In this document: positions 34,916-47,644 of the stretch, piece after piece | How the letters are laid out: each line of letters begins with the position of its first letter | How positions within the stretch are numbered: the first letter of the stretch is position 1 | Assembly: GCA_016858145.1 (NCBI GenBank) | Contig: JAEHOE010000031.1 | Location: forward strand, 558,001 to 622,000 | Length of the DNA: 64,000 bases | Source: Edaphochlamys debaryana | Taxonomy: Eukaryota > Chlorophyta > Chlorophyceae > Chlamydomonadales | Direction: 5' to 3' | The notes under the pieces: generated by a model | The model's input: the letters and a program-made list of their open reading frames with translations, nothing else | Told to the model about the DNA's origin: nothing | Database searches by the model: none | Program-made: the position numbers and the translations under genes

Positions 34916-37900
34916 CTACACGGCCGCTCCGGCGCCAGAGCCAGAGCGCAGGCCAGGCGCGGGGCCTGCGCTCGCACCCGCCGGCACGCCCTGTGCCACG
35001 ACCATGGCAAGAGCGGCGGCCTCCTCCTTCCGGTCCCCCGCCTCCGCCCCCGCTTCGGCCTCGTCCACAGCTGCAAGCCCTCGCCCGGAGGCGCCCGCCT
35101 CGGATGCCGCCGTCAGCGCGGACATGCGGGATGCTAGGGAGTGCGGCATCGAGGGACACGTCTCCGTCAGCGTAGGCTGGGGCGGCGGCGGGGGCAGCGG
35201 CGGCGGCACGGGTCCTCCGGGCAGCGGCATGGACCCCCGCGCTGCGTTGACGGACCCCGGAAACCCCGCCGGTGACGGCACCGAGCTCGTCTGGCCGAGC
35301 CCTGAGTCCGCGGACAAAGCTGCCGCCGCGGCCGCCGCGGCCATACTGTGTTGGAACCATGAGTGGACGGCGGGGTCGAAGTCCTGGTTCAGCAGGCCCG
35401 GGGACGGCGGCGCCGGCGGAGTTGATAGCGCGTGCTGCTGCGACGCGTCCGGCTGAGGCGGCGGTGCGGGGAGCGCCGCGAACTGGTTGTGGTTGCCGGG
35501 GGGCACACCTCCTGCGGGCCCGCCCGCCTCCGCCTGCTTCTGCAGGGCCGCCGCAGCCTCCCGCTTGCGCCGGGCCATGTGGCGCAGGGCGGACCAGGCG
35601 GCCAGCACGCCGGGGATGACCGTCAGCACCCACACCGCCAGCACCTGCAGCGGGAGAGGGGAGCGCATGGAGGGCCGTGGTGCAAGGTTACGACTAAATA
35701 TTGGTCTGGAGATGCTCAACGCACTTAGTACGGCCATGTAGGCCGCATACTCGGCCCGTGCATACACCCCTGCCGCACCTGAAGCACCAGGACCACCATC
35801 TCCATCACCAGTATGCCCCGCTGCGGGACAGGTATGCACGGGTCAGAAAGGCTCAGTGGTGACTCTGGTGAGGCACCGCAGCATAGCGACCGGAACAGGA
35901 GCCAAAGGGCCGAGCCGCCCTCGTCTCAATGCCCGCCCTCCTCCCCACCTGTGCAGCCGTGTACTGGTTGTGCTGAAGCGCAAGCATGCAGGCTACCGCA
36001 CCCGTCTGCGTGAGATGGGGGGGCAGGGAGAACACAGGTGAGCACGTTGGCAACGTGGAGGTTCCTCTGAGCAGTCATCGCTACGGGCAGCACTGCCCAT
36101 GTCCATGCCCTGCAGCGCATATGACGCAGTGTGTCCCCCACTGGTTGCGCCAGCTTGCGTGCCCACCTCCAGCGCCCCGCACGCCGCCTCCACCCAGCGC
36201 TCCAAGATGTTGACGTGCGGCCGCACGATGGCCAGGTGGATGAGGAAGGCGCCCTGGGAGCGCGCGAAGGCGGGGGACGGCGGTAGCGTCAGGGAGGGCG
36301 AATCAGGCCAGCGCGACGGGCACGGCCTCGTTCCCCAGGTTGATCTCTCCCTGCTGTTGGCACTCCCGTTAACACTCTGCCCTGTCGCCCGCCACGCCCT
36401 CCCCCCCCTGCACGCACGCACCTTGATGGCCAGCAGCACGGCGGTGGAGGCCACCGCCGCCCAGGTGCCCGGGTCCACATCGTCACCGGCCTGAGGGGCG
36501 GCACATGGAATTGGGGGCAGCTAAGAGGAAAGCCAGCCTCGTGCCGCACCCACACCAAGCGCGCCCCCCGCCTTCCCGCCGTGGCCCCCACCTGAAGGCC
36601 CAGCAGGAAGGCCGACACGGCGGTGCAGATGACAAGCGGCACCTGGGGCGGAATGCGGCCGGGATGGGGGAGGGCAACAATGAGTGGATTCTCCACGACC
36701 GCAGCGTGCAGGTTTGGGAACGATGGTTACCACCTGCTCCCCCCCTACCCCCGGTGCTTTGCCCCGCGTAGGCGCTGACGGTCGTGTCCGCGGACCCACG
36801 CCGCACCTGGAAGGTGGCGGCCGCCAGGCTGGTGCCCTTGTAGGGGCGCATCAGCTCGCCATAGCGCTCGTACAGCTGTGGGAGGGAAGCGAGGTGGCGC
36901 AGCAGGGGGGCCCATAACGGTAAGGTATCTGAACATGACGAGGGCGCACTCGGGTTAGAGCGCAATACTCTTGGGAGGTACCCACGTAGTAAGGCAGGGC
37001 CAGGCCTACACATTGGCGCCGTGCCCACCTGCACTGTGGTGAGCATCTTGACCATCTCCTCCTTGGAGGGGTGCAGCGGCGCCACGTGGGTCCCCTCGCC
37101 CGCGGGCTTGTCGCCCTTGCCCGCCGGCCCCTTCCCGGCGTCCGTGCCTCCGCCCGGACGGCCGATGGAGGCCGCCGGAGCGCCCAGGCCTTCGCCGCCG
37201 GGCGCTTGGGCAAACGCGGCGGGTTCCGTCGCGTTGGTCTGCGCCTGGCTTTGGCTTTGGCGCCGGCTGAAGAGGGCGGAGAGGCGAGTGGAGAGGCGGG
37301 TGGAGAGAGACGGCGCCGCGGCAATTGAGTTGGATGGCGGGAGGACGGCGGACTCGGGAGCGGGAGGCCCGACGGAAGCCGGTGGGCCGTAGAGGGACGC
37401 ACCGACGGACGGACTGGCGCCGTAGAGGGAGGCACCGACGGAGGTGGGGGGGCCGTAGAGCGAGGCAGCAATGGACGGAGTCATGCCGTACAGCGATGGG
37501 GCCCCAACTGAAGGGGCCGAGTCCAGGGGGGCCGCAGGGGGAGCAGGCGGTGGCGGGAGGGGCGCCGCGGGCGGTGGCGGCGGGGCGGCCGCAGCGGTCG
37601 CGGCTGCAGCGGTGGGGTCCTGCGCAGCGGCTTGCCGTGGGGAGGAGACCGCGACCGATGGCCCCGCGGGAATGAGCTCATCTGTAGGCGCATCGGGGGT
37701 GGCCGGGGTGGCATGAGTGCAGGACGGACCGTGGACCGTGCGCGCATTGCACCTGGTGCTCTCCCGCAGACGCCCCGCCCCCTCGTCCATCTTCTCAAGC
37801 CTCCCGGCCCTTGTCACTCACCCTCGGTGCTCAGCGACAGAGCCACCTCCTCCAGCCGCAGCGGCTCGCCAGCCGGCGGGGAGAGATGGCCAGTGGGGCC

Positions 37901-40900
37901 GGGGGAGACCCGGGCTCGGCCCATGGAGGGGCCGGCTGGGACAGGGGGCTGGGCAAACGGTGCCGCCTTTTGCGAAAGGGGCGGGGCGCCTGGCGGTGGG
38001 GCGCCCTGAGGCTGGTCCTCAATGACAATGGGCTCCTGTAACGGCAAAGAAGGGCGAACAAAGATCGAAACTGTCATGGAGGAGGGGCACAACAGGACTG
38101 TGGAAAGCCAGGTGTGCCCCAGAAGGTTCACTATGTGTTGCGGATGGCCCATCGCCTCACGCCCGTCGTGCTCCTGTCGTTGTGCCCCGATCATACGGCA
38201 CTCGCAACCGTGCTCACCCAGCCAATGAACGGGCCCATCAAAGCGCGCCAGCCCAAACCTGCACGGGGCCGCAGCACGGTAAGCTCCACGTGACCAGTGT
38301 GTAAGAAACTTGCAGCCTCGCTGACTCCGCCGCTTGAGAGACCTTGGCCCACAAGTTCGGCCCCTCACAAGTTCCCCCCGGCCGCCTCACCCTGCTTGAG
38401 GTAAATCTGTGTGCGTTGCGGCTCCAACGCCACGTGCTCCCGCCCCTCCAGCTCCACCGTCGCCCACTCGCCCCGCTCCAGCCACTCCAGCGCCCGCTTC
38501 ACGCGCCAGCCCTTCTTGGCGCCCTCGGCGCCACCTTTGGGCTCGCCCTCGCCCTCGCCCTTGCCAGAGCCTGCCCCTGTCCCTGCGCCTGTGCTTTCGG
38601 ACCCTTGGCTCGCGGGCGGAAGGGACCGGGCGGAAGGGCCCGAGGAGGGGCCGGTCTTGGAGGGCGCGGCCCGGCGGTACTCCAGGGGGAGGTAGGGCGC
38701 CTTGCGGGAGGCGCGTGTGGGAGGAGCATCGCCGCCCACATGTGGAGGGACGCCAGGGGGCGAGCTTGGGGTGACGCCATCAGGCCCTGGAAGGGGGTGA
38801 AGGAGCCGGCGTGCTGAGGTAACAATGAGCGAACTAGGGCTTGCATGCCCTGCAACCAGGTTTGCCTCTGTGAGTGGGCCGCTGACTTTGTGGAGGGCTA
38901 GAAGCTAGCGTTGCCCCACCAGGCCGCACCTGGGATGCCGGGGAGACCTGTGTCGTACACAGGCCCAACGGGGCCCGTGCAGTCGCCTGCCGTTCCCCCG
39001 TTGGCGCCCTGCCGGCTCGTATCCGTCGCCCGGGTGCGAACGTGGCGCTCGCGGTCGCGCCGCTGCTTCCAATCCCGATACCTGCAACGGAATAAGCCGA
39101 CATGTCAGCAAGTGCGATTATGATTGGGCTTCAAGCAGGGCATGCCCGCTGAAAGGGCGGAGTAGCGGCTCTTCCAGCCCCAGCCGACCCACCAGGCCAG
39201 GCGCTTGAGCAGGGCCATCACGATGAAGACGGTGATGCCCACCACCGCGGCCACCCACACACACGACACGCAGGCGACGGCGATGGCGGCTGCGGGAGAT
39301 GCCAGTCAGGAACGAGGGGTCAACAGCAAAGGTCAGAGGGAGCTGAAGCAGTGGGCTAGTACGATGAGGCCAGCTGGCGCCAGGGGTCAGTCAAGCCGCG
39401 GCAGCCGGGAACGCTGTCCACCAAGCCTGGAGGGAAGGCCCTCACCTGCGTGGTTGGTGGCCGCCGCCACCGCCACCAGTGTGCCTGCGGCGCCCCCCAC
39501 CGAGGTGATGGTGGCGTCCAGCAGCTTGAGCTCCACACTGGGGGGAGGGGGCCGGGGAGCAGGCGGTCAGGGGGGCAGGGACAATGGGTTCGGGCGGCAG
39601 GCTACCGGTAAGAGCAGGCTCAACTCTGCACAAGTCGCACCGCGTCAGCCCATGCCGAGCCCCCGCCCCGTGTGCCCCTGGCCCACCTGGGGTACACGAA
39701 TAGCTCCGGCAGCGCCACCCGCCTCAGCGCCGCGCTGCGCCCCCAGGCCCACAGCACCAGCGCGTGCAGCAGCACAGAGCCCACCAGCAGCACGGCAACC
39801 ACAACCTGGGAAGGGGAGAACGTGGAGGTGCGAGGGAATAGCATTACCAGCTAGTTGAGTTTGGGAGGAGACGGGTACGGGGAGCACGCGGGGGGTTGAT
39901 CTGTCAAGCTCCAAGAACGCGGGGCAAGACCGTGGAAGTGAGGCTCGAGCCCATCCATGTTGCCCTCTGAACAAGGGTCCCAGGTCCCCCCACACGAGTG
40001 CGCCCCCCTCACCAGGGTGTTGTACGCGTGCGCCTCCGCGGGGGTGGTCCCCGAGAACCCCAGCGAGGGGAGCTCCACATCCACTTGGGCAAGGCGCCGC
40101 CGGGCGCCCTGGGGGGCACCAGGGCCCACGGAGGATCCGGATTGCAGGGAGCGGCGCCGGCTGGTGGCGCCGGCGGGGCTGCCGGCGGGGCTCAGCGGTG
40201 CGGTGGGTTCGTCGGCCTTGGCGCTGAGGCCCGTGATGTCGTACCTGCAGGGCCAGGGGCAACAGGTGCCGGAGGCGAGAGAGGCTTGCCGAGAAATGGA
40301 CCAGGGGAGGACTTCATAGCGCGTGGGCGCGGGGGGCCGTACTCGGCCATCTCGTTTCTCGTCTCTAGCGCTCTGCCCTTGAGCCCCCGCCTCACCTGTA
40401 GTTGGTCCATGACAGGTAGACTGCGATGTCTGCGTAGGTCTCCCCCAGCAGCGCCGCCGAGTCGCCCGTGAGCGACAGGAACTGCATGTGCTGCAGCATG
40501 GACAGCAGCGGAACCATCCTGGGGGGGGAGGGCGGACGCTCAGAAGCAGGTAGTTGTTTGGCAGACGACTTGAGCCCAAGAACTGGTATCGTGAGGGCGC
40601 CCTTGCATGGCCCCTGACCCGCACCTGCCGGCCGTGTTTGCCGCCACCGTGCTTGCCATACCCGCTCCCGCCCCGGCGCCGCCAACTGCCACGGCAGCCG
40701 ACGAGGCAATTGCGGTTGCCGTGACCGTTGCAACGGTTGTAGCGACTGTCGCTCCAACCGACGCCGCAACTGAGGCGGCGACGATACCAGAAACGGTTTT
40801 CGCGGGGTCCGTGGCTACGATCGCGGCGCTGCTGGGAGTAGACGAGGTGAAAGTGGGGGCGCCGGGAGGAGATGGTGGGGACGGGGGAAGCGGTGCTCGT

Positions 40901-43900
40901 GCGAGCTGGGGGGCTGTTGGGGGCTGCGGGGGTGGAGGGGACGCCCAGCCTTGACCTGCAGTTGTGAAGAAGGACCCACTCAGCAAGTACAGAGCCGACC
41001 TGCACCCTGCAAAAGTACCGTCGCCGGTCCGTTGGGTGGGGACCACGCCGACGTGCAGCGCGGGCCATGATACCTCCCCGAGGCTCACCGACGTCGGGGG
41101 TCAGGAAGGTGGGGGTGCGGAAGCACAGCGCCTCGGAGAACAGCAGGGGCACCGAGGAGGCCGCGGAAGGTGAGGGCACCGGAGAAGCGGTGCCGGCAGA
41201 CTGGAGGAGCATGCGGCGGAAGGCGGTGGGCGGCGGCGGAGACAGCACGGGGGCGGGTGTGGGCGCTGGCGAGGGGCCTGGGTCGATGAAGGTCGAGGTG
41301 ACGCACGAGCCGAGCGTGCACTGCCTGCGGGCGAGGAAAGGCAGGGCGGAAGGCGCTGAAGTGGATTAACAGGTCGCTGGCCCGCTCGGTCTCATGCGCC
41401 TTCCGCCCAATGCATGCACAGTACGGTGACGAGGGCGCTGGCTCGCTCGGTCTTGCGCACGGTCCAGTGTGCCCGAAGCTACGAACCGTGACCTCCCACC
41501 CACCAGGGCTGGAAGGACAGCGCAGACGCCACAGAGCCGGCCTGGGGCAGCTGACCAATCGGCTGCGGATTGCAGAGAGGGGTGGATACGAGCTCATATG
41601 AGTAAGCAGAGCCTTCCGCCCAACACCCCTGAGACTTTTGCGCAAACCACCAGCTGCACGTCCTGTGCCACCGACCGGCGTCCTCAGCCAATGACGCCCG
41701 CCTTGCCCCTCTCCCCGTCACCTGCAGGCTGTAGAACCAGGCCACCAGGCGTGCGTCCCGGTAGCAGTTGCCTGCTGCGACCCCTTGCGAGCCAGCGGCA
41801 ACGTCTGTAGCCGTGGAGGCTGAGGCTGAGGCACAGGCGCATTCGAAGCGAGCGTAGCGACCCCAGTTGCCCCTGAAGGTGGTCGGGGGCCGTGGCGGGG
41901 CCGGAAGGGGAAGGGAGAAAGGCGGGAGCAGCGGGGGTGGTGGCGAGGGTATGGCAGGCGGGGGTAGGACTGGCGGGGACACGGTTGGAGGTGGAGGCGT
42001 GGAAGGCGGTGGAGTAGGGGGAGGGGATATTGAGGGAGGCGGAGTGGGAGATGGGGGCGTGCTTGGAGGCGGGGGGGCCTCAGGGGGCGGCGTGGATGGA
42101 GCAGGCTGGTCCAGAGGCGGAGGGATGTCTGGGGGCGGCGTGGAGAGAGAAGGCAGGTCCGGAGGGGGGGTGGCCGGTGGGGCCGACTCTACAGGCACAG
42201 GCGTGCCCGGAGGGGGCGAGTCGACAGGTGTGGGCGAGGAAGGCGGGGCTGACCCGGTAGGAATGCTCGGAGGAGGCGAGTCGGTAGGTGTGGGTGAGGA
42301 AGGCGGGGCTGGTTGGGTAGGGAAGCTCGGAGGGGGCGAGTCGATAGGTGTGGGTGAGGAAGGCGGGGCTGAGTCGCCAGGGATGGCCGGTGGGGGCGAG
42401 TCGATAGGTGCGGGCGAGGAGGGTGGGGCTGAGTCGCCAGGGATGGCCGGTGGGGGCGAGTCGATAGGTGTGGGCGAGGAAGGCGGGGCTGAGTCGCCAG
42501 GGATGCTCGGAGGGGGTGAGTCGATAGGTGTGGGCGAGGAAGGCGGGGCTGAGTCGCCAGGGATGGCCGGTGGGGGCGAGTCGATAGGTGTGGGCGAGGA
42601 AGGCGGGGCTGAGTCGCCAGGGATGGCCGGTGGGGGCGAGTCGATAGGTGTGGGCGAGGAAGGCGGGGCTGAGTCGCCAGGGATGGCCGGTGGGGGCGAG
42701 TCGATAGGTGTGGGCGAGGAAGGCGGGGCTGGTTCAGTAGGGAAGCTCGGAGGGGGCGAGTCGATAGGTGTGGGTGAGGAAGGGGGGGCTGAGTCGCCAG
42801 GTATGGCCGGTGGGGGCGAGTCGATAGGTGTGGGCGAGGAGGGTGGGGCTGAGTCGCCAGGGATGGCCGGTGGGGGCGAGTCGATAGGTGTGGGTGAGGA
42901 AGGCGGGGCTGAGTCGGCAGGGATGCTCGGAGGGGGTGAGTCGATAGGAGCACTAGGAGGATTTGGTGGTGAGGAGGGCAAGGGCTGGCTTGGAGGTTGG
43001 GGCTGGCTCGGTGGCTGGGGAGGGATGATGTCGCCGACGACTGCGTCGCTGGGCACACTCGGCGGAGGCAGGCCCGGCGGGGGCGCAGTCGGGGAGGGCT
43101 GGTCGGGTGGCGACGGCGGTGCGGTTGGAGGGCTTGGTGGCGACTGAGGCGGCGAAGGCGGCGAGGGCTCCGGCGAGGGAGGATCTGGGGATTGCGGTGG
43201 GAATGGCGGGTCCGGAGGAACCGGTGGTAGGTCTGGCGGGGACGGAGGGGTGGGCTCTGGAGAAGGCGGCTCCGGGCTTTGCGGCGTGTCGGGCGGTATG
43301 GGGCTTGGGGGCGGTGGTGGTGGCGGGGCCGGCAGTGATGGCGGGAGGGGGGCCTGCAGCAGCTGCCGCCGCCTCACGACCGTGACGCCACCAGACTCTA
43401 TGACGGATACCTCAACCCTGCCTTGCACATTGCCCTGCAAGTGGCCTCCCTTGACACCATTCCTCCACTGCACCGCTTCTCCCTTCAGCTCCTCGCCCAA
43501 CCTCCTCCCAATCGGTCCGTTGCTGGCCGCAGCCCCAGGCGGAGGACTGGGGTTGTTGTACATCAGCTGAGGACTGGTCCAGCAGGCCGGGCCCGCGGTG
43601 GCGGCGGTGCTAGCACCGTTCGGAGGGAGCGGCACGGTTGTTGTGGAGTTGGAGGAGGCCTGGGCGGAGCGGCGGCGTGCAAGGTTGGCGGGGGGCGGCG
43701 GCAGTACGACGCCGCCGATGGCGGGTGGCCGCAGGTCGGGCGTGGACAGGGGCTGCATGTCGCCCGCGGCGGGCGGGTAGTACTGCGACGAGTTGTCGTA
43801 CAGCTCGTACAAGTCCAGGACGCAGTACGGAAGTACGGATGACGTGGCGTTGGGCACTGAAGTCACGTCCGACACTGCAGGGAGGTAACAGAGGAAGAGA

Positions 43901-46900
43901 GGGGTCAGCAGCGACAGCAGAGCACACAGGAATAGTTGGACTGTCAGGGCTAAGGAATCCAAGTGCCAACACGCACGCTGCACCGTTACGCGACCGTGCT
44001 TACGTGACGGCTGGTACGGCCAGGCTCCGGCGCACATGGCTTGCGCATAGGGAGCATGCTGGACTGCTATGGGCCCCAGCCTGCAGCCCGTGGCGGTGCA
44101 GTCGGACGGGGAGAAGGAGAGAGGCCTGGGGGCAGAGGGGGGCAGGGTGAGTGATCGGTACGGAGCGCAAGAGCCAGGCCCCAGCCCCGGGCCCCAAAGG
44201 ACTCACATGCCAGCCGGCAGCATCGCAGACGGTGGCCCCCCCGCCGCCGACGCCCACAGCGGCCCCTCCCAGGCGGACAGCGAGGCGTGGCGCGCCAGCA
44301 TGTAGCAGGAGTCATTGGAGGGAGAGCTGCGGCGGGACAGGTTTCACGGGCAGGTATCGGTACCCATTTACTGATAGCGGTTCGTTCTTAGAATAGAAGG
44401 AAGCCTTGCCCTGACCAGTCTAAGTTCTTCAGTTGTCCGGGTGCCTTACGCTGTGCAGGTGCAGGTGAAGAGCAGCTGTGCCCCAAAAGCTTCCGTTGAG
44501 ACATCCCGCACGAACGCAGGCAGGCCCAGGGCCGGGTCCGCCTGGGCAGAAGGGAAAGACGGAGGCCAAAAGCAAGAGGCAGGGGTCACCCTGTGCAACC
44601 ACCGCCGAAAGGCCAAGCGGGCACGAGCTAATAGTAGATGGAAAGAACGGGCTGGGCGGGTTTCTACGTTTGTGCTGCTACCCCATCCCCCCGCCCCGCC
44701 CGTGCACCTGCGCCATGTCGGCCTGCAGCCAGCAGGTGCCGGGCTCCGCATTGGCGGGGGCCCAGGGGGGGAACGTGGCGGTGTAGAAGCGCTGCGGGGA
44801 GGAAGGCGCGGAGGGTAAGGCGAACGGTGAGAGTGAGTCGAGGGGCCTGCGCTGCGCTCTGTCCACCCACCGGTGCGGCTGGTGGTGAGGGGGACTGGCC
44901 GGGGCTGGGTGCGGGCTGCGGCCCGGGCTGCTCCAGCCACGTAGCGGCACATTGCAGTATGCCGGCGGGGGCCGCGGGGACTGCGGGGGTGGGCACGGTA
45001 AGCGGTGAGCTCAGCCATGAAGCTGACCTGTACGCCTTCATCGCTTCCCCGTCCGTCAAGCGCAAGGTAGAACACATGTTTTGCCCCCAAAATAACCCCC
45101 GGCTCCTGCCCCACTTACAGGGCCCCAGCTCGGGCGTGCTGCTGGCATTGGCACACAGCGCCTGAGCGAACACCAGCGGCCGGCCCCGGTACAAGGACGT
45201 GTTGGTGATGCCGCCGTTGAGGCGGGTGGAGGTGATGCAGAGGCCGGCGGTGCAGTCGCTGCGGGTGGGGTGGGGAAGGGATCAGCGGTCAGGGCGGGGG
45301 CCAAGGAGGTGCAGGAGCGAGGGCCCAGGGCGGTAGCGCGGGATCCCCACCTGGGAAACATGTCGAGGTACGTGGGTGGCGATTCAGTGGACGGAACAGA
45401 GGCGGTCGAGGGCACCAATTGGAGCATGGCGTACGCAGCGAAGGCTAGGCGGTAGCAAGAACCCGACCCAGATGAATTGAATGAAGAGTTGGATGAAGGG
45501 GGACTCGAGGCCGGCGGGGAGGGCGAGGAGGCGTTGCCCGGGAAGCTCGGCGGCGGGTCTGGCGACGGAGAGATGAATCCAGTAAGGCTGGGCGGTGGCG
45601 TGGGCGGCACCCCGGCGCAGGTGCAGGTGAGCACGGTGACGTTGGCCCAGTTATTGTAGCTCGCCTGGGAGTTCAGGGAGGGGTTGCAGCAGTAAGGCCT
45701 CAAGGTTGGACCCAAGCGTGGACCAGGCTCCCTCCTCACGCGCTGTACTATGCCGTCCAAGAGCCCTCCAGCCAGCCCCCCTACCTGAGGCAGGTCCTGC
45801 TGTCTTGCGCACGGCGGGCCCTGCTGCCCGCCCACCGCCTGCACCTCGATGGCCGCCGTGCTGCCCCCGCCGTACACGGCGCTGCTGTTGTCGTACAGCT
45901 GGTACGACACAAGCGTGCAGTTGTACGAGCCCGTGTCCACATCGAGGGGCGTAAAAAACATGGCCTCGAGGAGTGCTGGGCGAGGGCAGAGGGACGAGAG
46001 GCGTCAGGGTCACTGTGGAGGCGGACAGGGCCTACGGAACGGACGGCGACCTCACCTCCCCGCTGGCTGCTCCCGTCGTCGATACACGTCAGCGAGGCAT
46101 AGGTCGGGAGCAGGTCCCCTCGGGACGCGGTGCATACAGTACCCGAGCATTCCGAGGCATTGAAGGACATGCTCTGCCTGAATGAGTTCTCCGACCTGCC
46201 AGGGCGGTCAAGGGGATGGGCAGATGACTGAGTGTGGCGACAGGCGCAATCCGACCCCTGCAGTGGTGTATGCCCACTCCCCTCCTCCTCCCGCACCCAC
46301 CAGGGCGGGCCGTCCCACCAGGTGTAGTCCAGCCTTTGTGCAAGGGCCCAGCAGCCGCCCGGCTCAAGAGCGGCCTGGCCACTGCGGGGGTGGAGGGCGC
46401 ACCGAGCGCCGAAATAGAGGGCAAGTGTTTGGTACCCCTGCGCCATGTCCGGCTCCCATGAGCCATGTGTGTGTGGCTCCAGCACAGCCCTACCCAGCGC
46501 CCCCCATGTGTGCTGCCGGGTCGCACCTGCAGGTGCATGTGAGTGCCAGGTCGTATCGGCGGATGCCGGCGCGCAGGTCGACAGAGCGGTCCCAGCCGGG
46601 GGACTGCGAGAATGACGGGTGGAGGGTCGAGCGAGGCCGAGGGCTGGTAGCACAAGCAAACGCGCGGCGGTAACTACGCCCCCGCTCTAGAACCCACTTT
46701 AATTCAATTGTGCTGCCTAGCTAGGTCCCAATCAGCCAGCGTTGACCCCCTCACCGCAGCAATCTCGGGGCTGGCGAGGCACGCCTCCGTGGCCCCCGAC
46801 CCAAAGGGCCCCAGCGCCTGCCTCAGCGGCGGCGACGTGGGCAGAGGCTGCACGGGCCACAGCGGCCCAGCGCCTGCTGCCTGCGCCGATGCAGTCGCGT

Positions 46901-47644
46901 TGGGGGTCCACACTGCCTCGCATGTGATCGACCCGAGCAGAGGGGCCGGTGGGGGCGGAGACGTGGGGCTTCCCGGGAACGAGGGCGGGCTGGCGCTGAC
47001 ATTCACGGGCTGAAGGGGCGGCTCAGCGGTGGTCTGGTGGGAAGGGAGGGAATTAAGGCACAGTCAGGACTCGTCAGCTTACGTCTCAGTTATCCTGCGC
47101 CCCAGCCTTGTTTGGACGAGGGCGGCAGGTGCTGGCGCTGACGCTTGCCTTCAAGTTAGCCATCTTGCCTCACCCCTCTACCCGTCATGCCCTAATACCC
47201 ATTTAAAGCTCTTGCCTGCGCCTGACGACGAGCCTGTAACCTCGGCTCAGCAGCCCCGACGGCGGAGGTGGCTGGGAGGGGTAGAGCGTTAGGGGGGCAA
47301 AGTAATGAGCGAAACGGCCGGGGGCAGGTCAGGGCCGCTGGATTCGGAGTTCATCCCATTCGTGGTGGGTGGCCATAGGCCCCCAAGTACAGCTTATGGT
47401 ACTCGCACAGCGGTAGGCATTCGGCAAAGTAACCGAGGCTTGGGCTGAGCAACACGAAGCCGAAGGAGGGGGGTTGCACAAAGTGTTTGCGTTGGTCTGG
47501 TCGGGGCCTAACCCGCTGCCCGTGACTCTCTAGCTGCCTCGCCTCACCTGGCCAAGAGATCCCCGCAGCCGCCACCAGCAGCACTGCGGCTACAATTGCG
47601 GCGCCCGCAGCGCCCGCTCGCTGCTTCCTGCTCGACCCGGTCAT
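34916..47644 (-). CDS. Giant multi-pass membrane protein with cysteine-rich, proline-rich ectodomain, upstream paralogue (copy A)
   Basis: Exons, complement: 47548-47644, 46755-47033, 46527-46603, 46301-46381, 46056-46195, 45785-45975, 45351-45664, 45119-45258, 44871-44980, 44708-44791, 44450-44541, 44207-44326, 44004-44125, 41722-43874, 41504-41562, 41089-41324, 40625-40955, 40396-40518, 40013-40244, 39687-39805, 39446-39537, 39193-39289, 38930-39081, 38391-38786, 38218-38258, 37822-38035, 37029-37681, 36807-36875, 36592-36642, 36422-36490, 36167-36253, 35949-36005, 35779-35820, 34916-35644. From the second exon on, one frame gives 2,583 residues. The first exon is a signal peptide or anchor (AAIVAAVLLVAAAG), but its phase does not fit exon 2, so a small exon is probably missed. 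Four cysteine modules follow, then proline-rich linkers and a conserved [19 protein letters not shown] segment. Hydrophobic helices include [63 protein letters not shown] and [17 protein letters not shown]. The layout recalls TRP/PKD-like surface proteins, but this is only inference. Confidence 0.8.
42220..42960. repeat. 60-bp coding repeat (12 units) in copy A
   Basis: Twelve units of exactly 60 bp encode, on the minus strand, the 20-residue repeat SPPPAIPGDSAPPSSPTPID with small variants (SIPGD, SFPTQ, SFPTE). Frame is kept throughout. The unit lies inside the 2.15-kb exon 41722-43874, in a larger SPPPP-rich stretch (about 41.9-43.35 kb) between [11 protein letters not shown] and [11 protein letters not shown]. 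The SP-rich pattern is typical of hydroxyproline-rich glycoproteins of algal walls. Copy B has none of it at the same place (28040-28080). Confidence 0.9.

Noticed and set aside
41867..43147. A 426-codon Gly/Glu-rich plus-strand frame opposite the copy A proline repeat
   Set aside because: It is the antisense shadow of the SPPP repeat, and copy B has no counterpart.
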